The position numbers and the translations under genes are program-made. Shown in pieces: positions 41,884-49,944 of a DNA stretch of 64,000 nt; within the stretch, counting starts at the first letter, position 1; each line of letters starts with the position of its first letter. The DNA is from Actinoplanes couchii (lineage in GTDB: Bacteria > Actinomycetota > Actinomycetes > Mycobacteriales > Micromonosporaceae): positions 1 to 64,000 of the forward strand of contig NZ_BOMG01000096.1 of the NCBI RefSeq assembly GCF_016862075.1, in the 5' to 3' direction. Below the pieces are notes generated by a model that had not been told where the DNA came from, ran no database searches, and worked only from the letters and a program-made list of their open reading frames with translations.

Positions 41884-42113
41884 GCGGTTCAACATCACCG
41901 CGCCTATGACGCGACTCGCGGCAATTGGGTACGTTGATGGCCGCTGGCATGCGGGTTCCGGAAGGGCCCGTCATTGTCCGGAGTCAACGACGGCATGGCT
42001 TCATGAAAGTGGAAGGTCCAGGTATGGTTGCGTTCCTTTGAGCTGACACAAGAGCCGCTTCGCGCGATGCGGACCAAGCCCTTACATATTGCCTTTGTAG
42101 CTGGAGTACTCCC

Positions 42114-42818
42114 GTGACCGCACCAATCCCAGGTTTGCTCGGCTCCGCGGGGCCGGCTCAGTTCGAGTGGTTGGTCCACTTCTGCGGGCGGCCGAACCCT
42201 GCGGCCGTCACACCGACAGTGCCGCTTGCGATCCGCAATCAACAGCCGTGGCAGCGGCTGTTCAGCATTCTTTGGGAAGGGCAGATTCGCGGCTTCGCGC
42301 CGTTCGGCTCTGATTCGCCGATGGTGTGCCTGTCGGAGAGCCCGCTGGAGCATCTGCGGTGGCTCTTGTCGACTCGACAGTGGCCGCCATGGGGTCTGTT
42401 GCTAAGGCGGCAAACTGTTTACGACCTTGGCGGTGGACCGGTTTGGTATGCCCGCCCCGAGCAACTCGAAATGCTGCCAGCGGAGCTACGCGGTTGGACT
42501 GTGCGGTTTGAGACAGGCGTCAACCGGTCAGATTGGCTGCACGAGCGTGAGTGGCGGATCCCAGTGCCGCTAGCCAATCCCGTTCTGCCGCTTCCTGCCG
42601 ACGCTGTTCCGGTGATCCTCGTAGGCGATCCGAACTGGCAACCCACCGCGCTGGTTTCCAGGACCATTTGCGTTGATGATTCAGGTATGCAGGTACAGCC
42701 TGGGCAGCTCGGCCATCCTCAGATGGTTGAGATGCTGGAACTGCCGCACCTGTGGACAGCCGCTGAACGGTGGTATTGGGATCCAGACCAACAGCAGATC
42801 CTGCAGATTCCGCGCTAG
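42114..42818 (+). CDS. Hypothetical protein, possibly DUF2971-like
   Basis: A 234-aa protein starting at GTG 42114. Segments such as MVCLSESPLEHLRWLLSTRQ, PPWGLLLRRQTVYDLGGGPV and NRSDWLHEREWRIP follow the order seen in DUF2971/AbiG-like proteins: a CFSE-like strand, a G-F strand, then a WxxEREWR motif. These occur in defence settings. Similarity is by pattern only and no catalytic assignment is offered. Its neighbours are a nuclease and an Abi_C protein. Confidence 0.5.
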   Translation: MTAPIPGLLGSAGPAQFEWLVHFCGRPNPAAVTPTVPLAIRNQQPWQRLFSILWEGQIRGFAPFGSDSPMVCLSESPLEHLRWLLSTRQWPPWGLLLRRQTVYDLGGGPVWYARPEQLEMLPAELRGWTVRFETGVNRSDWLHEREWRIPVPLANPVLPLPADAVPVILVGDPNWQPTALVSRTICVDDSGMQVQPGQLGHPQMVEMLELPHLWTAAERWYWDPDQQQILQIPR

Positions 42819-43118
42819 CCGAACGTAACGATACGCCGTCCTCAAGCCATAACCGCGGTCGATGGCCATCACCTATCGGTGCAGCAGACCCGACCGCTTG
42901 TTCAGCCATGCCTAATACACAAGCGAAACGACCGTGTCCCTGTAGGGCGATGGCGTCCGAGCCGCCTCGCGTGGGTGGGGACCGGGCAAGTGCGGGGCAT
43001 TCGGAATGGCCAGACAGACCACGGCCAGGGCGAACCCATGTCGCCGGCAAACTCAACCTCGACTGATGCGATCCACCTGGCGGTTTGCTGGCCGGGCGAC
43101 CCAACACGCAAGACGGAC
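42819..43118. other. Intergenic stretch with no supported gene
   Basis: 300 bp between convergent genes. On the minus strand 42860-42825 reads MAIDRGYGLRTAYRYVRLA, a short helix-turn-helix-like piece that might come from a transposase, but nothing around it supports an element. Codon quality is poor in all frames. Confidence 0.4.
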
Positions 43119-44159
43119 TTACGAACTTGCCGATCGCCATGGAGCGGCCGGGTCGGCGAGCGTATCGAGGATGACCTGGCACCATGTGCGGGCGGCACCT
43201 ACTGCCATGTGGGCATGTCTTGTGTGCAGACCTGGGCGTCGCGCGGCGTGCCCTGTTCCCCAGCCCTCATTGCGGAGCTCGGCCAGACCGATGGCGATGC
43301 CCGAAAGGCCGCCAAGAATACGTTTAGTTGCATTGCTTCCGTCTGGTCCCGGCGCAACGGCTTGCGGGTGAAGGCCAAGCTTGCGCTGGGCGGTGTCGAT
43401 GAGCCAGGGCAGCTTGACCGTCTTGTCGTCGAAGGCAACCCCGAGTTCGTCGAGCACGGTCTTGGCGGTTGCCTCGATCAGTTCTTTGCCCGACCCGATA
43501 GCTTGCGCGGGGTCAGTGCCGATCGCGCGGTCGATACGGTCGAATGAGTCAAGGATCATGTCGGGTTCACGCAACGTGTGAAGAGACTGCGGCACCCTGG
43601 ATGCTGTGGCGATCGTGTTGTCCCGCGTGAAGGTCAATCGGCGGTCCCCGTCAAGAACGAAGTCGTGCCGGGTCAGGAACCTACGCGTGACTGCTAGAGC
43701 GTCATCGTCAAGTTCCTCAAGTAGGGTCTCATAGACTCGGAGCCCCCGCTTGACGTGATCAAGGTCTGCCCAGTCCACGTTGTCCTCGAACTCGTGCCAG
43801 AGACTGCGTCGCTGGCCGCTCTCGTCGTTCGGGTCCCCGGACGAGACGAAGCCCTGGTCCTCCCACATCGCTGAAATCAACCGTAGGACGCTGTAGTCCG
43901 AGCTGAGATCCCGAAAGTGCCGCCGAACTGGCCAGAATGCGAGGCTCTGTCTTGATGCCGGGTGACGGCCCCATGTCGTGAGGTTCTCCCCGAGCGATGA
44001 CCGTCGCTCGGCACCCCGGAGGTTAGCACGCCACTGGCTGGCGCCCGCATGCCTTACCAGCGGCAACTGAGGGAGTTGACTAACGACCCGGGTTGGCACC
44101 CCAAATTGCCGGGTAGGAGGCTGCTTCTTGAGATTCTCCAAAGATATCCGATTGGCCAA
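43119..44159 (-). CDS. Abortive-infection protein with Abi_C domain
   Basis: A protein of up to 346 aa. The C-terminal 130 residues follow the Abi_C (abortive infection C-terminal) pattern: DPAQAIGSGKELIEATAKTV, LDELGVAFDD, TKRILGGLSGIAIGLAELRN, then EGWGTGHA, where the RN...GxGHA motif is diagnostic and resembles a HEPN-like RNase site. The N-terminal 150 residues are helical (SVLRLISAMWEDQGFV). There is no ATG in the 5' part; TTG 44159 gives an 80-bp overlap with the dGTPase gene upstream, so the true start may be further in. With that gene it makes a compact two-gene unit. Confidence 0.7.
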   Translation of the reverse strand: MANRISLENLKKQPPTRQFGVPTRVVSQLPQLPLVRHAGASQWRANLRGAERRSSLGENLTTWGRHPASRQSLAFWPVRRHFRDLSSDYSVLRLISAMWEDQGFVSSGDPNDESGQRRSLWHEFEDNVDWADLDHVKRGLRVYETLLEELDDDALAVTRRFLTRHDFVLDGDRRLTFTRDNTIATASRVPQSLHTLREPDMILDSFDRIDRAIGTDPAQAIGSGKELIEATAKTVLDELGVAFDDKTVKLPWLIDTAQRKLGLHPQAVAPGPDGSNATKRILGGLSGIAIGLAELRNEGWGTGHAARRPGLHTRHAHMAVGAARTWCQVILDTLADPAAPWRSASS

Positions 44160-45498
44160 TGGTTGCGCCGGTCAAGCGATTGTAAAGACGACTGGTCTGC
44201 ATCTCATTGAGATCACAAATTGCGTCACAGGCGATCCTCGCCGGCGAGATATCCAGGCCGGAATTTCTTGTGATCTCTGCCGATATCCGCGTTGAGCGCG
44301 GCAGGTGAGCGTGAGAAAGCCCGCTAGCAATCCTTCTGGCTTCTCCGTAAAAGTATTCGAAGACGGTCCTTATCATTATGCGCTGACCAACCTGCGAAGG
44401 TCGAACCTCGGCACCGTCTATAACGAAATACCAAGCCAGCTCCTTCATTGCTTCGACTGCAAGATTTAACCTATCGGGTCTGCGCATAGCCCAGGGATGT
44501 ACACTGTCTCGAAATTCGAGACTGGTCCCTTTTATGCATTCGTGTACCATTCTAGCCGTAAACAATGAGAGTGCAACGTCCCGCTCGGAGGAACGCTTGA
44601 AGCTGCGGACGGGAAGATGCTTTTTCATACATCCCAAAGCCTCATCAAGAGCCTCGATTGCATTCGCATTTCCCTTTGATTCCCATTTTTTAGTCAGCCA
44701 AGCCGAAAATCGAATCAACGTCTCACCCTCTGATAATAGATCGGCGATCGGTATGACTCCAAGGCGGGCAAAGTCCTCAAGATCATGAACTGCGTAGGTG
44801 ATGTCATCCGCCCAGTCCATGATCTCTGCTTCCATGCTACGAGGCGGTAGATCGCCTACGCTACTCCAGCTACCGAGAGGGGCTGCCGGGCCGCAGCACC
44901 ATTCGAACATCTCACGATCGACTCGGTATGCACCCCATTTTTTACCGGCCTTCTTATGGCAGGGCTCTCTGAGCCACGGGTACTTCAAGACGGCCTGCAG
45001 CCCACCACGCGTGAAGTCAAGTCTTGACGCATCGTCTCTATAGTGCCCGGTGGGCCGCGTTAGAATTCGGAAGCCTTGAGCATTCCCCTCAAAAGAATCC
45101 AAGTCGTGGCTCTCCATAATATCCTGGAGTTCATCTTCGGCTGCATGGCCGAAAGGTGGATGACCAATATCGTGCGCCAATCCAGCAAACTCCGACATGT
45201 CAGGGTCAAGGTGCCGAGAGATGCGTAGCGATCGGCTGAGGAGACGACGTCGCGAATATCTTGATAAGAGATTATCGGCCAATCCTCTCGCAACTTGCCC
45301 AACTTTAAGACTATGCACTAGGCGACTGTGAAGCGATTGCCCCTCGTACGGTGAGACAACCTGCGTTATTCCGGCAAGTCGACGGAACGGCTCAGAGTAT
45401 ATCAGTCGGTCGCGATCGCGCCGAAATTCCGACCGCGTGTCTGATGCGCTTTTCGTGTTTCCGCTCCACCGCTCTGATCGCCGATCTTTGTGTCTCAT
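44080..45498 (-). CDS. dGTPase-like HD phosphohydrolase
   Basis: A 472-aa deoxyguanosinetriphosphate triphosphohydrolase-like protein. Family landmarks are complete: RLIYSEPFRRLAGITQVV, SRLVHSLKVGQVAR (first His), LAHDIGHPPFGHAAEDEL (HD pair), and MDWADDITYAVHDLED (final Asp). It would cleave dNTPs to the nucleoside and triphosphate. The DNA is visibly AT-richer than its neighbours and uses rarer codons, which suggests transfer. Bacterial dGTPases can defend against phage by emptying the dNTP pool; the overlapping Abi_C gene strengthens that reading here. ATG 45498 is used; a TTG 12 bases earlier is possible. Confidence 0.85.
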   Translation of the reverse strand: MRHKDRRSERWSGNTKSASDTRSEFRRDRDRLIYSEPFRRLAGITQVVSPYEGQSLHSRLVHSLKVGQVARGLADNLLSRYSRRRLLSRSLRISRHLDPDMSEFAGLAHDIGHPPFGHAAEDELQDIMESHDLDSFEGNAQGFRILTRPTGHYRDDASRLDFTRGGLQAVLKYPWLREPCHKKAGKKWGAYRVDREMFEWCCGPAAPLGSWSSVGDLPPRSMEAEIMDWADDITYAVHDLEDFARLGVIPIADLLSEGETLIRFSAWLTKKWESKGNANAIEALDEALGCMKKHLPVRSFKRSSERDVALSLFTARMVHECIKGTSLEFRDSVHPWAMRRPDRLNLAVEAMKELAWYFVIDGAEVRPSQVGQRIMIRTVFEYFYGEARRIASGLSHAHLPRSTRISAEITRNSGLDISPARIACDAICDLNEMQTSRLYNRLTGATIGQSDIFGESQEAASYPAIWGANPGR

Positions 45499-45708
45499 TG
45501 GTTCTGCCAATCCGGAAAGCGAGATTACTGTCTCCTAATCGGCAGGTTATTCTTCAACCTTAGGAAGAGGCGATGCTGTGGCCGTAGTGACGTGAGTGAA
45601 CCGGCAGGAGTTTTTCTTGACGCTCAACTCGGCAGATCAGTAAGTAGCGGATCGGCCGTCGCGAGGGCTGTCGACGGGACACGGGGCTGGTTTTCGGTGA
45701 CGGGCGCA

Positions 45709-45785
45709 TACGCCCGGCGGTCGCTGGGCGGTCCGGGTGGGGCGCATTGTTTGCGTTGACGGGGCAGGGCTGTTCGCCGGGCGTA
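45709..45785. repeat. Spaced 11-bp inverted repeat
   Basis: TACGCCCGGCG (45709-45719) and CGCCGGGCGTA (45775-45785) are perfect inverted copies 55 bp apart, next to an A6 run, between the dGTPase start and the response-regulator stop. It may be a hairpin terminator for the leftward regulator gene or the ends of a small element; the 284-bp gap 45499-45794 holds nothing else. Confidence 0.55.
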
Positions 45786-45794
45786 CAAAAAAGG

Positions 45795-46454
45795 TTAGAT
45801 CTGGGACCATTGGGACGGGAGGACCAGGCGGAAACCGATCCCGCGGCGGTTTTCGATCCAGCGGGGGTCGCCGAGTTTGCGGCGGAGCGTGGCCACGTGG
45901 AAGTCCAGGGTTTTGCCGCGGCCGAAGAAGTTCGGTTCCCAGACCGTTCCCAGGATGCGGCGGCGGTCGACGACCGTGCCCGGCTGGGCTGCCAGCAGGG
46001 CCAGGAGCTGGTACTCCTTCGGGGTCAGCGGGAGTGTCTCGCCGTCGACGCTCGCCTGGCGGGCCCGGTCGTCGATGGTGAGGGATTCCAGGGAGCTGGC
46101 GCGGGTTGTGGCGCGGCGGCCGATCGCGCGCATCCGGGCGACCAGCTCGCGGGTGCTGAACGGCTTCGCCATGTAGTCGTCGGCGCCGATCTCCAGGCCC
46201 AGCACCCGGTCGGTGAGGTCGCCGCGGGCGGTCAGCATGATGATCGACACGTCGCTGACCTGACGCAGACGGCGACACACGTCGATGCCGTCGATGTCGG
46301 GCAGGCCCAGGTCCAGCAGCACGAAGTCGCCGAGCGGGGCCTTCAGCGCGTCCGCGCCGGTGCCCACCCGGGTGGTGACGATCCCGTAGCGACTGAGCCC
46401 TTCGGCCAGCGGCTCGGCGATCGACTCGTCGTCCTCAACCAGTAGAACCCGCAT
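45795..46454 (-). CDS. OmpR/PhoB-family response regulator
   Basis: A 219-aa regulator with a receiver domain (LLVEDDESIAEPLAE, phospho-Asp in FVLLDLGLPDIDG, Thr in IIMLTARGD, Lys in YMAKPFSTREL) and an OmpR-type winged helix (LPLTPKEYQLLALLAAQPGT, TLDFHVATLRRKLGDPRWIE). It pairs with the kinase gene that starts only 27 bp away in the opposite direction. ATG 46454 starts exactly at the family N-terminus. Confidence 0.93.
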   Translation of the reverse strand: MRVLLVEDDESIAEPLAEGLSRYGIVTTRVGTGADALKAPLGDFVLLDLGLPDIDGIDVCRRLRQVSDVSIIMLTARGDLTDRVLGLEIGADDYMAKPFSTRELVARMRAIGRRATTRASSLESLTIDDRARQASVDGETLPLTPKEYQLLALLAAQPGTVVDRRRILGTVWEPNFFGRGKTLDFHVATLRRKLGDPRWIENRRGIGFRLVLPSQWSQI

Positions 46455-46481
46455 GCCACACCATACCGAGTAGGGTTGCGC

Positions 46482-47762
46482 GTGATCCGGCGCCTGCTCC
46501 TGACCTATCTGTCCCTCGCTCTGGTGGTGCTGACCGCGCTGGCGCTGCCGTTCGGGTACGTGTACCAGCGGGCTGAGGAACAGCACGCGATCAGTCAGCT
46601 GGAACACGACGCGGAGACCCTTGCCGCGTTCATCGACACCGCGCAGGGTGACGACGAGGACCACATTCCGGCGCTGCTCGGCGATGCGGCCCAGCGCTGG
46701 AGTGCGGAGATCTTCCTCGACGAGATCTCCCCCGCTCCACAGCCGGTGATCAGCGGCATCACCGACGGCACGATCTGGGTGTCGGTCCCGATTCATCCCG
46801 GAGAGCCCACCCAGGGCGCTTTGCGGGTACGGGTATCCAGTGAACCGTTGACCGCCCGCATCCACCAGTTCCGCTACCTGCTCGGCGGTGTCGGGGTGGC
46901 CGTGCTGACGGTCAGCGCCCTGATCGCCCTGGCCCTGGCCCGCTGGATCGGCCGCCCGGTCCGCGAGCTGGAGCGGGCCACCCGCAGTCTCGCCGACGGC
47001 GCCGCCACGCCCGCGCCCACCCTGAACGGACCGCCGGAGCTGCGCCGGCTGGCCGCCACGTTCAACACGACCGCGGCCCGGTTGCAGGAGTTGATCGCGG
47101 CGCAGCGTTCGTTCGTCGGCCACGCGTCGCACCAGCTTAAGACGCCGTTGACCGCGTTGCGGCTGCGGCTCGAGAACCTGGAGGACGACGTTCCCGCGGA
47201 AAGCGCCGGCACGTTGCGGGCGGCGGTCGTGGAAACCGACCGGCTGTCCGGGATGGTGGACACCCTGCTGGCGATGACCCGTACCGAACACAGCGCCCCC
47301 GCCACCGAGCCGGTGGCCGTCGACACCCTGGTCCACGCCCGGATCGCGGTGTGGCGGCCGGTCGCCGCGGACAAACAGGTGGATCTTTCGGTCAAAGGCG
47401 CTGCGGGTACGGTCGCGCAAGCCGTCCCCGGGGCCCTGGAGCAGATCCTGGACAACCTGCTGTCGAACGCGTTGAATGTGGCCCCGCCGTCCAGCACGGT
47501 CACCGTCTCGTGGGCGATCTCCGGTGCGGAGGTCAGCCTGCACGTGCTGGATGCCGGCCCCGGTCTGACGGCTGACCAGCGCGAACTGGCGTTACAGCCG
47601 TTCTGGCGGGCCCCGGAAGCCCCACGCGGCGGCACCGGCCTCGGTCTGGCCTTGGCCGCCAAGCTGGCCGAGGCCGGCGGCGGCGCCTTGCGCTTGGACG
47701 CCGCCCACCCGACCGGCCTGGACGCGGCCCTGACCCTCCCAGCAAGCGAGCGAACGCCATGA
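46482..47762 (+). CDS. Sensor histidine kinase, OmpR-partner type
   Basis: A 426-aa kinase. N-terminal helix LLLTYLSLALVVLTALALPF, an extracytoplasmic sensor of about 100 residues, a second helix (YLLGGVGVAVLTVSALIALA) and a HAMP-like region (RWIGRPVRELERATRSLADG). The HisKA box RSFVGHASHQLKTPLTALRL carries the phospho-His in SHQLKTP, where Gln replaces the more common Glu. The ATPase domain has LDNLLSNALNVAP and GTGLGLALAAKLAE. GTG 46482 is used. Divergent from its regulator. Confidence 0.92.
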   Translation: MIRRLLLTYLSLALVVLTALALPFGYVYQRAEEQHAISQLEHDAETLAAFIDTAQGDDEDHIPALLGDAAQRWSAEIFLDEISPAPQPVISGITDGTIWVSVPIHPGEPTQGALRVRVSSEPLTARIHQFRYLLGGVGVAVLTVSALIALALARWIGRPVRELERATRSLADGAATPAPTLNGPPELRRLAATFNTTAARLQELIAAQRSFVGHASHQLKTPLTALRLRLENLEDDVPAESAGTLRAAVVETDRLSGMVDTLLAMTRTEHSAPATEPVAVDTLVHARIAVWRPVAADKQVDLSVKGAAGTVAQAVPGALEQILDNLLSNALNVAPPSSTVTVSWAISGAEVSLHVLDAGPGLTADQRELALQPFWRAPEAPRGGTGLGLALAAKLAEAGGGALRLDAAHPTGLDAALTLPASERTP

Positions 47763-47837
47763 CCGGGACGGCGGGATCAGCAGGCTCTGGCGCGATCAGC
47801 GTTATTGATCTTGGTGTCGGGTGTCTACGGGATTCGT

Positions 47838-48326
47838 ATGCTGACCGTTGTGGAAGTGCCTACACGCGATGATGTCGACAGCTGGTGGCGGGCGGTGTCG
47901 ACGGGCAGGTGCAGTCGAGAACAGGCTCACGCATGGTCCAAGCCTTGGGTCGAAGACGCGCCGGAACTGGTCAGCGACCCGATTACATCGATGGGCTTGC
48001 TGTGGCTTCACGGACTTGATCTGAGTGCGGGAGGGCCCGGATCCGCGCTCCTGCGACATGGCGGCGGTGATGGCCGTATCTACCTCCGGACGGACAGCGA
48101 GATGGCAGCGCTCCATCAGCAGTGGATTGCTGGTGCCGCAGCCTTCGACGCCGATCCAGCACACTGGCGTCGGGACCGCTTTGCTCAACTTCTCCAGACG
48201 GAGAATCGGGAACACGGACTTGAGCATGCGCGGAGACTTGCCGATCGCTTGATTGAGCGCCGGCATCTAACTGCCGCGCAAGCGGCGACGGTCTTGTCCG
48301 GGGCCGTGGACAACGATGGTTGGTGA
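47838..48326 (+). CDS. Hypothetical protein
   Basis: A 162-aa soluble protein without a recognised family. It opens VEVPTRDDVDSWWRAVSTGR, continues SREQAHAWSKPWVEDAPELV and MGLLWLHGLDLSAGG, and ends in a helical tail (EHARRLADRLIERRHLTAAQ). The first 70 residues recall small actinobacterial proteins near immunity genes, but this is only a resemblance. ATG 47838 is preferred over an upstream TTG. It ends 3 bp before a convergent gene. Confidence 0.6.
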   Translation: MLTVVEVPTRDDVDSWWRAVSTGRCSREQAHAWSKPWVEDAPELVSDPITSMGLLWLHGLDLSAGGPGSALLRHGGGDGRIYLRTDSEMAALHQQWIAGAAAFDADPAHWRRDRFAQLLQTENREHGLEHARRLADRLIERRHLTAAQAATVLSGAVDNDGW

Positions 48327-48329
48327 GGG

Positions 48330-48758
48330 TCAGCAGCCCCAGTTGTCGACGAGTTTGATGCGGACGGTGCGCTGGCCGACGTAATCGCCGTCGCCGGTGA
48401 AGGCCCGGACGGTTCCGGTCAGCCGTTTGCGTTTGACGTCGTCGACGAATCCCTTGCTGACGCACCCGCCGTCGATCGAGACGGAGCTGTCGTAGGAGTA
48501 GGCCGGCTCGAAGACCTTCCCCCGTGAGGTCTTCACCGTCAGGTCGTACAGCACGGTATTGCGGTGGGGCGCTTCGAACCAGGCTTGAAGATAACCGTTT
48601 TTGCAGGTCCCTTTGTCGATCGTGAAGGTGGTGACCTCCAGGTTCTTGATGGGCTTGGATGATGCTTGGGCGGGCTGCGATCCCAGGGCCACCACCGCGA
48701 GCGCGGAACCGGTGACGAAGACCGTTCGGGAGATGTTTTTGATCATTGCCGTGCTCAC
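48330..48758 (-). CDS. Secreted hypothetical protein
   Basis: A 142-aa exported protein. A signal peptide (MIKNISRTVFVTGSALAVVA, cleavage after AQA) is followed by a beta-rich domain with three cysteines (CKNG, GGCV and a terminal GC). Likely one disulfide pair. No family is recognised. GTG 48758 or ATG 48746 may start it. It lies 12 bp after another secreted protein gene and the two look co-transcribed. Confidence 0.65.
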   Translation of the reverse strand: MSTAMIKNISRTVFVTGSALAVVALGSQPAQASSKPIKNLEVTTFTIDKGTCKNGYLQAWFEAPHRNTVLYDLTVKTSRGKVFEPAYSYDSSVSIDGGCVSKGFVDDVKRKRLTGTVRAFTGDGDYVGQRTVRIKLVDNWGC

Positions 48759-48770
48759 TTTCGGGTGCGG

Positions 48771-49202
48771 TCAGTCGTAGATGCAGGGTGGGGGTGTGTG
48801 GCCGCTGATGTCGACCATCTGGTCCCAGATCCAGCCGTCTCCGGTCCAGTCCCAGTGGTCGTGGCCGTTCAGGCGCTGGCCTCGGACCGAGCAGTAGACG
48901 GTCACCGTCTCGTACGGGTAGATGGGGTAGAGCTTGGCGGAGCGGTCGGTCGGTTCGGCGTAGGCGTGGATCGGGCCGGGGTAGGCCAGGTCGGTCAGGG
49001 TGAAGGTGCCGTACGGTTCGTCGAATCCGTTGCCGTACGCCCGGTCGGTCTGTGGTTTGAGGTAGACCGTCTTGGTGGAGGCTCGGGGCTTTGCCGTGGG
49101 TTTGCCGGCCGGTGTGGTCGTCGGCGACGCGGACGGTGTGGGGGTGGCCACCGGTGCGACGACCGGCAGGATCGTCGCCGCGAGGGCGGGTGACGCCTGC
49201 AC
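48771..49202 (-). CDS. Secreted hypothetical protein, 5' end uncertain
   Basis: A 143-aa protein: short hydrophobic start (QASPALAATILPVVAPVA), a Pro/Thr/Ser linker (TPTPSASPTTTPAGKPTA), then a folded part of Trp and Tyr with two cysteines (VTVYCSVRG, HDHWDWTGDGWIWDQMVDIS, PPPC). The linker marks an exported protein. Only GTG 49202 is available. The same frame reads on upstream as GIAAGAFLYGKRSQTQ, a membrane-anchor-like stretch, back to the TetR stop with no start codon. The real N-terminus may be lost. Confidence 0.55.
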   Translation of the reverse strand: MQASPALAATILPVVAPVATPTPSASPTTTPAGKPTAKPRASTKTVYLKPQTDRAYGNGFDEPYGTFTLTDLAYPGPIHAYAEPTDRSAKLYPIYPYETVTVYCSVRGQRLNGHDHWDWTGDGWIWDQMVDISGHTPPPCIYD

Positions 49203-49274
49203 CTGAGTTTGGGAACGCTTTCCGTACAGGAATGCACCGGCGGCGATCCCGGCGGGTTGCCCGCCGGCAAAAGC

Positions 49275-49880
49275 TCACCCGTGCGGCGCGGCTCCCCTGA
49301 GGAACTGGTTCACGGCGGCGGCGGTCAGGTCGTCCAGCCGGGTCGCGTCGACGAGACCGTTGTTGATCAGCGTGGCGATGCCGTTCATCGTCGCGTAGAG
49401 GATCAGCCCGATCTCCTCGAACGGGCCCGCCCGCAGGACGTGCCGGTCCTGGCCCTCGCGGATCAGGTCGACGAGCGGGGCGAACGCGGTGTCGGCGGAC
49501 CGGGACACCGGTGAGTCGCCCGGCCGGTGTTTGGCGGCGTTCATCAGCTCCAGCAGCGCCGGATTCTCCGTCGCGAAGTGGGCGAACGCCGATGCCGCCC
49601 GGCGCAGGCGCGGGGCGAATCCGTCGTCGCCGCTGGCGACCGCGGCCCGGATCCGCTCGCCGAGGCGGGTGTATCCGTTCTCCGCCAGGGCGTCGAGCAG
49701 GCTCTGCCGGTCGGGGAAGTGCCGGCGCGGGGCGGCGTGGCTGACGCCGATCTCCCGGGCCAGGTCGCGCAGGGAGAGTTGGGCCACGCCGTGGGCGCGC
49801 ACGCTGCGGTCGGCGGCCGTCAGCAGGGCGGTGCGGAGGTCGCCGTGGTGGTACTGGCGCTGGTCGGGCGGCGTGCTCAT
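49275..49880 (-). CDS. TetR-family repressor
   Basis: A 201-aa TetR regulator with helix-turn-helix LSLRDLAREIGVSHAAPRRH (about residues 35-54) and a TetR_C_33-like ligand domain (FATENPALLELMNAAKHRPG, LILYATMNGIATLINNGLVD). ATG 49880 is chosen as the usual start (MSTPPDQRQYHHGDLR). It is divergent from an SDR gene with a palindromic site in between, so it probably represses both. Confidence 0.9.
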   Translation of the reverse strand: MSTPPDQRQYHHGDLRTALLTAADRSVRAHGVAQLSLRDLAREIGVSHAAPRRHFPDRQSLLDALAENGYTRLGERIRAAVASGDDGFAPRLRRAASAFAHFATENPALLELMNAAKHRPGDSPVSRSADTAFAPLVDLIREGQDRHVLRAGPFEEIGLILYATMNGIATLINNGLVDATRLDDLTAAAVNQFLRGAAPHG

Positions 49881-49899
49881 GGTCGCCATCCTAGCCGAG

Positions 49900-49918
49900 A
49901 TGTTGCCATTGACAACAT
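49900..49918. promoter_or_regulatory. TetR operator
   Basis: ATGTTG-ccattga-CAACAT, a perfect 6-7-6 palindrome between the divergent TetR and SDR genes. A further half-site, gtgacaacat, follows at 49928-49937. Confidence 0.72.
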
Positions 49919-49944
49919 AAGTAGTCGGTGACAACATCGCGGCC

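Noticed and set aside
42825..42881. Transposase helix-turn-helix fragment
   Set aside because: Only about 19 residues look like it and nothing around supports an insertion sequence.
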